This document shows positions 1-10,981 of a stretch of DNA of 64,000 bases, piece by piece; the stretch's first letter is position 1; each line of letters opens with the position of its first letter. Below the pieces are notes generated by a model. That model was not told the origin of the DNA and searched no databases. It was given only the letters and a program-made list of their open reading frames with translations. Source of the DNA: Larix kaempferi. Its lineage: Eukaryota; Streptophyta; Pinopsida; Pinales; Pinaceae. The translations under genes and the position numbers were made by a program. The stretch is taken from NCBI GenBank assembly GCA_027924585.1, contig BSBM01000461.1, positions 8,991,001-9,055,000 of the forward strand, given 5' to 3'.

Positions 1-193
1 ATTCTCGGATTTCGATCAAACATATACATTGCTGGGAAGTCCCATGATTTTTTCTGTCTTGATAGAACTGGGGGCTTTTCACCACGGCCTCCCATCTTCC
101 GCAGACTGCTGTGAGGTTGTGATGGGATGTGTAAGGCACTCTCAGCAAACACTGTCGACCTAATTCGCGTGGAAGACCTGGAAAAAGCTCCAT
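1..193 (-). CDS. F-box/kelch-repeat protein, 5' end only (copy A, frame intact)
   Basis: This is the N-terminal 64 codons of a plant KFB protein, which runs off the left edge of the window. KFB proteins are substrate receptors of SCF ubiquitin ligases: the F-box binds SKP1/ASK and the kelch propeller binds the target. The start is the ATG at 193-191, immediately followed by an F-box core (MELFPGLPREL, then CLLRVPY). The frame continues without a break through HHNLTAVCGRWEAVV and SPQFYQDRK to CICLIE, the usual linker between F-box and first kelch repeat. The second copy at 25365-26290 lacks 10 bp here and is frameshifted, so this copy is the one with an intact F-box. Whether the rest is intact cannot be seen. 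The family assignment is firm; the target (PAL, type-B ARR or other) cannot be inferred. Confidence 0.8.
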   Translation of the reverse strand, partial: MELFPGLPRELGRQCLLRVPYTSHHNLTAVCGRWEAVVKSPQFYQDRKNHGTSQQCICLIEIRE

Positions 194-3100
194 AATCAAT
201 GGCACAATCTGTTGACAAAATACGAAGACAGAAAGTTCCTGTACGAGGATGAGTCTCGGAATAGATTTGCAAGTCTAGGGTTTTATATCCTTAACCTGAA
301 AGAAGAGGCGGCTTGCGCGGCACTTTTTGTGGAGTTTGGTCAACGGTAGACACATTTTGGGCGTGGCACTCAAATCGCCTCGCCTTTCTGGGGATTTGTT
401 CCCTTCCCCGGATTCGGTTATAAAAATTGGTGGAATTGTAGTTTGACTCCATTTACTGTGGAAGTGTGCTTCTAGGGTTTTTGTCATTTTTAAGACGACC
501 CACATTTTTAGGAAAATGTCCCTTCATAATGGCTAATTTGAATTCTTTGGAGTTTATCATTTTTTGAAAAATCAAAATTTGGCTAAGTTATTGTATCCAA
601 TTAGGGTCAATAGAAGTTTGGCTAAATTCGGTAGAAACAAGGATTTTTGAGAAATAGAAATGTCTTCCAACAAATAAAAGAGTGAATTTTAAGATTTAAT
701 GTTAGGTTTATTTTATAATTTTGCGTTTAAAGTAAAATTTCTATAAAATAATAAAAAATTAAGTAAACAAAAAATTTACAATATTAATTTTAAAACTAAA
801 AATATATGTATTTCAATTAATTAAGCTTAAAATAATTAATTAGATTATATAAATAGATCGAAGTTATTTGTTAAATAGAAATTTTGACATAAGATGTCAA
901 TTTAAAAACCATTAAATTGCTTTGTACTTTGTTTGGATACTAGTTTAACTTGTGGTGGTGAACACTCATAGGTCACAAGTTAAGTGCCATGAGCCAGTTA
1001 CTTGTTTTTTTTGTGCTCGTTCTCTATGCTTAGTTGTAATCACCTTTGCCTTAGTTACATGTTATTTTTCTAGTTATTTTTTATATTTTTTTTTGTATAA
1101 TTGTTTATTTCAAATTTTGAACGACACCCATTAAACAATCTAGACCTACGGAAAGTATAGATGGTAGTCCACCCCAAATTCCACTAGCACACCTACTTAC
1201 TTGTTTTCTATGCATCACAAGTTATATGTTGATTATGTGTCAACTACCTCCCCCTCAAATCTTGGAAAAACATAGAGGGTAGTCCACCCCAAATTCTAAG
1301 ATATAAACACCTATCACCTATGGTTGTAACAAGTTGTTTTCACATCTAAAAACTATTATTATAACATAAAAACTATTAAATCTAAAAACAAAAACAAAAA
1401 AATAATCTAAATTCATATATATTAAATATAAAAAACTAGATTAATGTTTAATAACTATAACTTTATAATATGAATTTGTCTAAAAACCCATTTGTTAAAA
1501 GAATAACACTTACAAAACAAGAAATTAAAAAATAAAAACTATTTATATTGATAAAACTAAAAATATCTATTAATCATAAATAATAAAATTATGTTATCAA
1601 TATTTATTTAACAATTAAACCATTCTAATAGTTAATAATTAAGAACCTATAATCTTGCATAACCACTGAAATTTACCAACTTATTGACTTGTGTGATGTA
1701 AATTTGTTCTTCAAAACACTAAGTTCAACACCAAAAGTGAATTCAAGATTCAATTTCTTAGAAGAATTTCTTAGATTACCATAAATAAGCCAACTATAAT
1801 GTACAACTAGCAAGCATATTTCAATATAATATTCATGTGTTGTAACTAGTTTGGACCCTTTTGAACCACACTTTTTCTAATGGATCACTTGACATGGTCA
1901 TTGTTTAAGTTGATTTCAACAAACTTTCATCGCTAGATCCCAACAAAAATAAATTATAAACGTAAAACCATTAACTACCAACTTTTGTTCCAAGTTAGAG
2001 AGGAATTTGGAGGACAAAATGGGTTTGCTTGTATGGGTTTTCTTAAAGTATCTGGTCTGGAAAGATCCCGTAAAAAAATGCTTCATTGGAAATTATAATG
2101 GCATGACCAGATGATGCTCGATCAATCACGTGAAACTGAATTCTTAACAAACACATTTGGTAGTGATCCGAAAATGGGTAAAAATCACTTTTCTTCCATT
2201 CACAAATACTTAATCCAATTCTCAATTTCTCAATAATCATAAAGAAATTGGCATAATAAATCAATTTCAATCTTCGATAATTTGGAGATTTCACAAAACA
2301 CACATGAAAAAGATACATAAACTAGAATTGTTAACGGAATTCGTCATGCCTCCTGACTACGTCTTTGGACTCATTGAAACTTTGAGTCGCTTTATTATCT
2401 CCTTCAAAGATATATGGCTTTCATAAGTACAATTGCATGATCTTCACTTCAAGTGTCTCATTCCCATCTTGGGATGCCTTTCTCTTCCTCACCAAGAAGA
2501 ACTAAGGCTCTCACATGAACTGAATTTTTTCTCCCATCTTGGGATGAAATTTCTCATACAAAGCTTACTAGAAAACTTTCTCCAACAGAGCCCTACTTTC
2601 CTTCTCCAAATGAGAGGATTTTAAAGCCTTTACATGGATGATTACTTATCACATATGTTAAGGAGAATATCTCTCCCATGATCCCCTAAATTAGGATCAA
2701 GAGACACCTTAAAGGATAGGTGGAGAAATGGTCTCATCTATCTCCATGAAGATATCAACACTCCCTTAGGACTAGGAAACCAATTGGTGAGGTGTATTCT
2801 CACATCTAATTAAATTTACTTTATAAATTTAAAAGAGAATTTATATGAGCACTTTCATATTTTCCCTTTTACATAGTTTTCATTGAACTTTCAATTTTAA
2901 TGTGAAATACACTTTGTTCAATGTCATATGAATGTTTTTTGGAAAAACCTCATTTTGCCCATAATTTCAACATGTAATTTCTTTCATATACGAAGTCCCT
3001 TTAACCCCGTTCAAATTGCATTACGAAGCTCTTCATCGATTGAATACCTTTGGTGAGAATGAAAACCTTCTGCATTCTTCGACTGTGGAGATCCTCCTAG

Positions 3101-4632
3101 ATGAGGTAGGCCTTCTCAATTTCATAAAATAATCTTTTGCATGCAAAATGCATCTATCCTCACTATTAGGAAATAGTCTATCCTCCTCCTTGAGCAAGGA
3201 TTTTATTGCATTCAAGCAAGCTGATTTTATAAGCCAAGAAGTCCCAATTTGAGAGGAGAATGTAGTTTCTAAAATAGCCATGCTATTAAAAAATTGGGTG
3301 ATGCGATGAGAGAGAGAGGGGTCTTTTCACTTTAAAATACCCATTATTTAGCATTCCTACTGTAATGCGCCATTTTGACCTTATTAACTGAACTAATTTG
3401 CTTATTACTGTGACTCTTCATTAGTTTGATGACATTCTGGACATATGGTTTTATTATTTTGTATAGATTATATATATGTGTGTGATGTTAATGTTATGAA
3501 TTATATTCATGTTTTGATTATGTCTCTAGCATGCAAATTTACTAAATGATGGGTACATGGATACCGAGTTAAAAGTTAATTGTTGAATGGATAGATATGA
3601 TACCAGGTGCATGGTACATAGAAATGAATTGCATTGTTGTTCATTAAAAATGAAATGTATATCCATGTCAATGATTGCACGATATTCTCAATTGTGTGTT
3701 TGAAGACTAACCTACAAGTTAAAAGAGCTAAGTGGTAGCTGGATCCTACGAGGAGGGAGTACCTCGGGGACATGGGTTCCAAAAGATAAATGGTATGCAA
3801 CGGATGCATTATTTTTTTAGCATGAGTATTGTATTATTATCGTGATGTATGGGTAGGTGTGGGGTTTCAAGAAACTCAACTATCGAAATTGGTTATTCGA
3901 TGACAAAACCTGAGTACAACAGTCGCAATGCGGTAACTATGTCAAGGTAGACATATCCCCTTATCCATAGGAGGGGGGGAGGCATTGCCCACCGTTTATC
4001 CTTGGAACCCGGAGTCATGGGAGGGTCGTGCTACGACGCACTCCCTAAGGTGTGTGATGATGACTAGTGTTTTCCTACTGGGGAAGCTTGGTAGATGTAG
4101 TCGACACTTCCGCTTACAAGTTCTAACTAGAGCCGGTCATGGCGTGACACTTCAAGGTAGTCCATCAGAGGAAGGATATGATGTGGAAGTTAGTTGTGAA
4201 CTAGGTAGAAGGATGTAGGTAGATAGGTATGTCATAGAAGAAAAAAGGGAAACATAATTTACTGCGTGTGTACTGAAAACCTTTCCTTGATTCTTATGTC
4301 GTAATTCAGTATGTTGTTTCATGTATTATGATAAATGGAGATAGTCATTCAAATTCTTATCTCGGTATGTGTCGACGGATAGTGATTTATGTAATTATGT
4401 GGTATGTTTGTTTTAGTACTATTACTGTACCTACACGAGGTATGGAATCCATAGCTACACTTACATAACTCGCCTATATATGTTGGTATTAGTTATCTAC
4501 TATACTATTAGAGTTATGCTTGAATGCATTGTGATTGTGAATAAATTATGTTGGGAATTAATTATTACATATGTAGTTATGCATTGATATAATTGTGTCA
4601 GGTTATACATGGAAGTTTTAATTGTAGTTAAG
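1..4632 (+). repeat. Segmental duplication, copy A, left arm
   Basis: This stretch is collinear and in direct orientation with 26108 to about 31549. It holds the KFB 5' end, then about 4 kb of AT-rich DNA upstream of that gene. No other convincing gene is visible: the short ORFs here have no family features, and the reading frames are not shared with copy B. Copy A differs by small indels, for example the 10 bp kept at 124-133 and a 6-bp insertion near 291. It also has a single copy of the unit that is triplicated in copy B. The copy resumes at 18519 after the retrotransposon insertion. Confidence 0.88.
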
Positions 4633-4637
4633 GTTAA
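4633..4637. repeat. Target-site duplication (left) of Gypsy element
   Basis: The sequence gttaa directly precedes the LTR start and is repeated at 18514-18518. The unoccupied site in copy B, near 31549, reads gttaa once, in the context ttaag-gttaa-ctattaat. The insertion boundaries are therefore confirmed by an empty-site comparison. Confidence 0.92.
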
Positions 4638-5482
4638 TGTTGAATCAAACCTAGTCGACAAGGATTCCCATCACTATCAACACCAACCCACCACGATCTC
4701 CCTGAGCACCGGCCCAGGCAGGTTTTACCCTACCCAACAACACCTGCATAGCAGATGGGGTCTCACCCAAGGCGATCAAGGGAGAGTGGACGGAACCATG
4801 TTTCCTCCGAATGAAGGAGGATGCGTGTGGCATCGGATAGTTAATCTTATTGCAACATTCAATAGTAAATATATGCATTCACTTCGACATTATTAGACTC
4901 GTAGCATCATTTAATGGAAACATTCATTGTTGTAGCAGATTATAACAGTAAAACTACTATTGCATTAAAGAAACATTGCATTACCATCAAAAGACAAAAG
5001 ACACAGCAGGATTGCATAGTATAGTTTCATCACATCATATTATTACTGCAAAAACCCAATACAATGCCTCTGCAGATCATAGATTTCAACAATATCTCTC
5101 AATCTCAGAGCATACGCACAAACCATATATCAAAAACTTCTCTTCTTTTTCCCTTCTCCTTACAACCTACAACTTTATGTCTATATATAGGCTTTGCCTT
5201 TGCAATGGTTGTCCACTTACTAACAACTTGCTAACCAACTCTTGGACAAATGACCCAAAATCTAACTAACACGGTCCAAATGACCCAAAACCCGCCTACT
5301 ATGGTACAATTAGCTCAAAATTACATTTCATATGGTCCAATGACCCAAAAACTCGCCTATTATGGTACAAACAACTCAAAAAATACATAAAATAATCGAG
5401 CCTTCTTCCTTCCGCGACTTCGTCTGACGTGTCATAGCATCATCGATACTGCAATTCTTCCTTATCAAACCGCCTGCCAACA
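4638..5482 (-). repeat. Gypsy LTR (3' LTR in element orientation)
   Basis: This 845-bp LTR starts TGTTGAATC and ends GCCAACA, and aligns end to end with 17668-18513. Near 5250-5400 it contains short imperfect repeats of atgacccaaaa with ggtccaa/ggtacaa. The open frames inside the LTR (for example 4976-5269) occur in both LTRs, have no recognisable domain and are not annotated as genes. Confidence 0.93.
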
Positions 5483-5548
5483 AGCCCCCAACACAATCCT
5501 GTGGCTCGCCCTCGAACCACGTCAACTGGAAATGGTGTATTCTACTAA
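5483..5548 (-). other. Gypsy 3' untranslated tail and weak PPT
   Basis: This short internal tail lies between the Gypsy LTR and the nested Copia. On the minus strand the last bases before the LTR read ttgggggct, a weak polypurine tract candidate. Confidence 0.5.
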
Positions 5549-5553
5549 GGGTG
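5549..5553. repeat. Target-site duplication (left) of nested Copia
   Basis: gggtg flanks the Copia LTR here and again at 11729-11733, so the Copia inserted inside the Gypsy element. Confidence 0.92.
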
Positions 5554-6300
5554 TGTAAAATTAGTCACAGCAGATCTAATGAACAAGTAAATCAATCACA
5601 ACAGATGAACATAGAAAATATGGTGCAAAACTGTGCAAAACATGCAGCAGTGCTCTCTATCCCAAAAAGGGTGAATGAATTACAATACAAATTGTCACAA
5701 TGACTGAGGAATTCGAATTGCCTAAGGAGGTCATTCGAATTACAGAATGGAGTAGCTTGACTCTAACTAGAAGTCCTCATCAATCAATCGGTGGTGCTCA
5801 TCAATGCACAACAACCAGTCATCCAGGTGTCAATCTGAGTCTAACTGAGTGTAATAAGTGTAACTGAAGTGTGTAGCACTGATTTAGGATCTGGAGGCTC
5901 AGTGGGGGCGCATGGGAGGCTAACTGAAGTCAGAACAAGTCACCTAATCAAACTGGAGGTCCAACGGAAGTGATACAGTCAGTCGGGAGTGAAACTAGCC
6001 TCAAATCAGGGAGAATCGGAGCTAACTGAATGTAACTGAAGTGGAACTGCAGTGGTAGGTGAACAAGTGTGCCCTTCTCTGGCAGTAGGTGAGAAATGGG
6101 CTCCTTTCAGCTTAGGAGGTCTAAAACTCTGTGGTAGGTGGCTCCCGGGTGCTAGAATGAAGTGGATAAGGTGCTGGAGGCATCAAACTGGTGACTGGGA
6201 TGCATGCAAGTGCATGCAGGTGCATGCAAACCCTAGATTCTGCATGCAAACCCTAATTTGCATGCAAGATCCTGAAAAAGATGATGTGGGTATCCGAACA
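5554..6300 (-). repeat. Copia LTR (3' LTR in element orientation)
   Basis: This 747-bp LTR starts TGTAAAATTAG and ends TATCCGAACA on the plus strand. It aligns to 10982-11728 at about 98%. Its U3 end (high coordinates) holds the RY/telo-box cluster listed separately. It is related to the LTRs at 46404-47163 and 48390-49059, sharing blocks around caattcgaat/ccttaggca and the agatctgctgtga end. Confidence 0.94.
6201..6266. promoter_or_regulatory. Phased TGCATGCA (RY) and telo-box cluster in LTR U3
   Basis: Five TGCATGCA palindromes start at 6201, 6211, 6221, 6241 and 6259. The first three are exactly 10 bp apart. Two AAACCCTA telo-box cores lie between them, at 6228 and 6248. CATGCA is the RY element bound by plant B3 factors of the ABI3/FUS3/LEC2 group. 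Telo-boxes are bound by TRB Myb-like proteins and help recruit Polycomb complexes. The cluster sits in the U3 of the LTR, where a promoter enhancer would be. Its function is inferred from the motifs only. Confidence 0.55.
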
Positions 6301-6307
6301 CCCCCCC
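6301..6307 (-). other. Copia polypurine tract
   Basis: Seven C on the plus strand (G7 on the element strand, preceded by GC) directly abut the LTR. This is the position of the plus-strand primer for reverse transcription. Confidence 0.75.
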
Positions 6308-6480
6308 GCAAGCTAGACTATGATGTGCCAACAAAAAAATAATGTGGGGCCCTGGTAACTAAGACCAAAGGTCACCCCAATACAATAATCCAAAAAAAAT
6401 GCTGAAAATAAACTAAGTGAGGAAAGAGGGAAAACTCTGTGGGAAGAAAGCCCCCGCTCAAGCTAAAGCATAATAATGAA
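6308..6480. other. Copia 3' untranslated segment
   Basis: This lies between the end of pol and the PPT. No coding potential is visible. Confidence 0.5.
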
Positions 6481-9400
6481 TCAATCTGTCTCCACCATGA
6501 TGGAACTCACCCCCAACAGTGAACGGAGGTAAGAGAACTTCTTCTCAGTGAAGCTATTGGTGAAGATGTCTGCAATTTGCTCATCAGTAGGGCAATATTG
6601 CAGAATGATGGTGCGGTCATGCACCAACTGTCGAATGTAATGCATATGAATCTCAATGTGTTTGGTCCTCTGCCGCTGAACTGGATCTATGGAGATCTTG
6701 ATAGCACTTTGATTGTCATAAAATAGGACAGTCGAAGTAGTGCCACCAAAACCAAACTCGGAAAGAATACCCTGCAACCAAACTGCCTGAATGCAGGCAT
6801 TGACTGCCGCTCGATACTCTGCCTCTGCTGAAGAAAGTGCAATGGCTGCTTGCTTTTTGCTGGACCAGCAAATAGCACCATGACCAATCATGAAAACATA
6901 ACCGGAAGTGGACTTCCGATCAATGCTATCACCTGCCCAATCTGAATCAGTAAAACCAATGAAATCTAGCTCAGAATCTGCAGCATAATGTATGCCAAAC
7001 TGTCTCGTACCTTGCACATACTGCAAGATCCGCTTGGCTGCTCGCCAATGAAGCTCATGTGGCTGCTGCATATATCTTGACACGGCACTCACGGCATATG
7101 AGATATCAGGCCGTGAGTGTGTCAAATAAAGTAGTGAACCAATCAACTGTCGATACATACTGCAATCTGCAAGCGGTGTGGAATCTCCCTCCTCAAGACT
7201 GATTCCTGAGAGGAATGGGAACGGGGCTGCCTTACATTCAGCCATATTAAACTTCAATAACAGGTCGGAAGCATATTTTTGCTGAGATATAGTGATCCCA
7301 TCAAAATTTTGAGCTATCTCCAAGCCCAAAAAGTGACTCAGCAAGCCCAAATCGCTCATGTCAAAAGCTAGATTTAAGGCAGATTTTAGCTTGTTTATTG
7401 AAGTAAGTGTGCTACCAGTAATAAGCAGATCATCAACATAAAGTACAATAACCAACAAATTACCTTTAACTCACTGAATATACACATTCGGATCAGATTT
7501 GCATCTTTGGAAATTCTGAGAAAGAAGGAAGGAGTCCATCTTTGCGTACCAAGCTCTTGGGGCCTGTTTTAACCCGTACAAAGATTTCTTCAATCTACAA
7601 ACCAATGATGGATCTGATGTATAACCCTCTGGCTACTGCATATAGACCTCTTCAGCAAGGTCTCCATGTAAAAATTCACTCTTCACATCCATATGGTGCA
7701 CTTCCCAGTGCTTGGATGCGGCAATAGCTAAAACAAGGCGGATGGAATCCATCTTTGCAACCGGTGCAAAGGTCTCTGTGTAGTCCACTCCTTGGACTTG
7801 GGAAAACCCTTTTGCCACCAACCTTGCCTTATATTTGCTGATAGTGCCATCAGCAGCAACTTTAGTACGGTAGACCCATTTACACTTCACTAATTTTCTT
7901 CCAGGTGGAAGAGAAACTAGCTCCCATGTGTTGTTCTTTTGAAGAGAACTGTACTCTTCGTCCATGGCACTTTTCCATATCGGATATCGATGGGATGAAT
8001 AGTATGATGTAGGATCTGAACCAGCCATCAAATAACAAATCTCAGGAAGAAATGGATCAGCAATAGAAAGAGCCATACCTGCTCTTTGAAAGTCTCCTCT
8101 TGTTCGTCTCGGATCAGCAGGATTTCCAAGACTAGAACCAGCAGATTGTAGAGTGTTTTGGGCCCACTTTGGTAACTGAGGAGGATCATAATGGTCGGAT
8201 TCCAAACCTGATATGTCATGATCATCATATGCTGCTACAATATCAGAAATATCAGAACTCATACCTTCATTATCGCTGCTCGGATCTTCTTCTGGTGAAG
8301 GCGGTGAATCGGGAGTCTTCTCCTCGACTAGTTGCAATTCTTGAAGCGGTTCTTCAAACTGCACACTGCGCTCTATGAATATCTTTTTAGATCTGATATC
8401 CATGAGTTTATATGCTTTTGATTCTTCCCCATATCCTATCAATATGCACTCGATACTTTGTGGATCCAAAGCTCGTCTCTTCTCAGAGGGAATTCTAGCC
8501 CATGCAGTAGAGCCAAAAACTCTCAAATTTGACACATCCGGTTTGTGACCAAAGAATGCTTCGAAAGGAGTCATACCTTTCACGGATGAATGTGGAACAC
8601 GGTTCTGTATATATGCAGCAACATTGATTGCTTCAGCCCAAAGATTTGCAGCCAAACCTTTCGATTCAATCATGCATGTAGCCATCTCTTTCAGTGACCG
8701 GCTTTTCCTTTCCGCTACACCGTTCTGCTGGGGTGTGTAGGGAACTGTATGTTGGATCTTAATTCCGCTTTGGGCACAAAGTTGCAGCAACTAGGACTTG
8801 ATATATTCCCCACCATTATCAGATCTAAGAGCTTTGATCTTGCTCTCAGTGGTGGTCTCAAGAGAAGCCTTAAAATCCTTGAATTTTCCAAGCACTTCTG
8901 ACTTGTTTTTGAGAAAGAATACCCATGTAAAGTGGGAAAAATCGTCAAGAAATGTCAAAACATACCTTGAACCATTTAATGACATATGGGGCAGCGGACC
9001 ACTGATATCAGAATGGATCAATGCCAAAATAGTAGAGGCTCTGCTAGCCTTGCCGCGGTCGAAGCTGTGCTCGGGGTGCTTCCCAATAATGCAACCGGTC
9101 CATATTCCCTTCGAGGAACGAAGTTGTGGAAGCCCATCTACTATGGATTTATTTGATAGCAGCAGCAAATACTTATAATTTAGATGTCCAAATATTTCAT
9201 GCCAAAGCCTACTAACCTCATTACCATGTGTGCGAAGAGCAGTGGGCTTTCCAAGCGGAATAAAGTGCGAAAACTCATAGCATTTTGCAGTGTGGTTTGT
9301 CTTTCCAACCGCAACTAGTCTTCCACTTTTGATATCAGAAATTTGAACTGTATTAGGGCTGAATGTGACTTGCTTTGGTTCACCAGTATGTGTCATTTGA

Positions 9401-10560
9401 TACACAGAAAGGAGATTTGAAGCCAAGGAAGGCACATAGAGAACATTCTGAAAGCGTCCATGTTCTACATGAATCGTACCTTTTCCCTTTGAAGAAATTT
9501 TTGAGTCATCTCCCAAATGGATGGGGATGGAGCTGTTTGGATCGAATGAGGAAAAAGAATCAATATTTGCAGCCATATGATTTGATGCACCCGAATCTAT
9601 CAAGAGAGTAGTGGGCTTCGAAACCGTTGCCATGAGTGCTTGTCCTCTTTCATGATCATCATTCCGATCCTTCTTCCTTGCACCGTCAGGAAGGGTTATG
9701 TTGTTCTTTTCCAAAAGGAGGGCCATTTGATCTATAGTCTTCTTCATACATGAACTTTCGGGATGAAAGCCACGGTTACAATAAGTACATTTAGATTTTT
9801 GGTTACCTTCTTTGCCCTTTTGCTTGGATTTCGAACCGGGTGGTGCATCCGTTTGCTTGCCTTTGTCTTTTTGCTTGTGAGGCTCGAATTTGGGCTTCTC
9901 CTTCTTTTGCTTTCCTTTACCATTCGAGATTTTGGGTCCTTGAACAAATAGGGCTGAATCTTTGGAGCTTATGGACCCCATTTGAATCAACTTGTCATGC
10001 TCTTTTGTAACGGACTCAATGAAGGCATTCAAGGTAGGCATCTTCCAATTCGGGGTAGTTAGCCGACCGGAATTGAAAGTAGAGACAAATACCGAATAAT
10101 CTTTCCCAAGCTTGCTTAGAATGGAGAGGATCAACTGTTTATCCTCTTTGATAACACCACTGTTCTTCAATTGCAAGTTCAAGTTCTTGAATTTTGTGAA
10201 GAATTCATTGATGGTCTCGAAATTCTCAGGATTAAGGCCAATCAATTCATTCTCTAATTGAAAAGCCCTAAGCTCATCCTGCTTGCTGAATAGTGTTTCA
10301 AGTTGCTCCCATATGGCTTTTGGAGTCTTCAATCCGCTGAGATGGAAGTGAAGATCTTTGGAGATGGAGAGACAAAGAAGACCATAAGCTTCATCAAGCT
10401 TGTTGTAGTGTTTGGTTCGATCTGACACATTGTTTGGCTCCAATTCAAGACCAATAGTGACTCGGTAGTAACCTTTTGAACGTAATATGATCTCCATATC
10501 ATCTTTCCAATCAAAATAATTGAATGGGGTGAGGATAGGCTTTGAAGAAGAGTATTCCAT
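6481..10560 (-). pseudogene. Copia gag-pol polyprotein with three in-frame stops
   Basis: One frame runs from the likely gag start at 10560 (MEYSSSKP, then FDWKDDMEIIL) to 6481; upstream in-frame ATGs lie in the leader. Visible in order are the gag UBN2-type region; a CCHC knuckle (CTYCNRGFHPESSC); protease LLIDSGASNHM; the GAG-pre-integrase motif WHEIFGHLN; integrase core residues in HSDISGP, FLDDFSHF and SDNGGEY; RT with MDVKSEFLHGDL and YVDDLLIT; and RNase H with DSDWAG and SSAEAEY. Stops interrupt it at 8791-8793 (TAG), 7633-7635 (TAG) and 7471-7473 (TGA). All lie exactly in frame and fit C-to-T changes of CAG, CAG and CGA. In the integrase zinc finger the first Cys of the CxxC pair reads Trp (GIWTGCIIGK). 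The element is likely inactive, although suppression of one stop cannot be excluded. Confidence 0.92.
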
Positions 10561-10968
10561 TGCTAGGAGCGAGTCAACTGATGAAGAGGAAGCTTGCATG
10601 CAGACTATAGCGAGTGCAATTGCTGTAGGGAAGCTTGCATGCAAAAGATAGCGAGTGCAATTGAAGGAGACAATAAACCTGCAAATCACATAAAAACAAT
10701 CACAATAAGGTCGAACAATCCACCCTTTGAGAGTTGCATCACACCTGGGATTGGATTTCAAGCAATGTTGAATAGGTCCAATGTATCAGTTCCAGGAATT
10801 ATGTGGTAACTCAAGCTTCTGGAGTGGTATTGGAATAGTTTTCAAGCTTTGCATGCACAGGAGCGAATGCCCTTGAGATATCTCATGCCAAACTTTTTGC
10901 AATTTTTAGCAATTCAGTCAAATCTTCTTGTACAAACACCTGTAGAAAAGAGATCTTGTCCCTGCAAT
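10561..10968. other. Copia 5' leader with a short direct repeat
   Basis: This is the untranslated leader between PBS and gag. A unit of about 35 bp is present twice (about 10588-10622 and 10629-10664). Both copies contain gcttgcatgca and agcgagtgcaatt. The RY-type CATGCA motif thus recurs outside the LTR as well. Confidence 0.6.
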
Positions 10969-10981
10969 GGCTCTGATACCA
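10969..10981 (-). other. Copia primer-binding site, tRNA-iMet type
   Basis: On the element strand the 13 bases directly after the LTR read TGGTATCAGAGCC, the standard complement of the initiator tRNA-Met 3' end used by most plant Copia elements. Confidence 0.95.

Noticed and set aside
4976-5269. 97-codon frame, also at 18006-18299
   Set aside because: It lies inside both Gypsy LTRs and is not conserved as protein. It is a chance frame in an LTR.
6228-6255. AAACCCTA words as interstitial telomere sequence
   Set aside because: They are only two isolated cores, not tandem TTTAGGG arrays. Telo-box motifs in an LTR fit better.
6052-6342. 96-codon frame and its counterpart at 11480-11734
   Set aside because: It lies in the Copia LTR U3 with the TGCATGCA cluster (Cys-Met repeats). 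It is a regulatory repeat, not a protein.
8798-9951. Plus-strand frames opposite the Copia pol and gag
   Set aside because: They are shadows of the minus-strand gag-pol, with no independent motifs.
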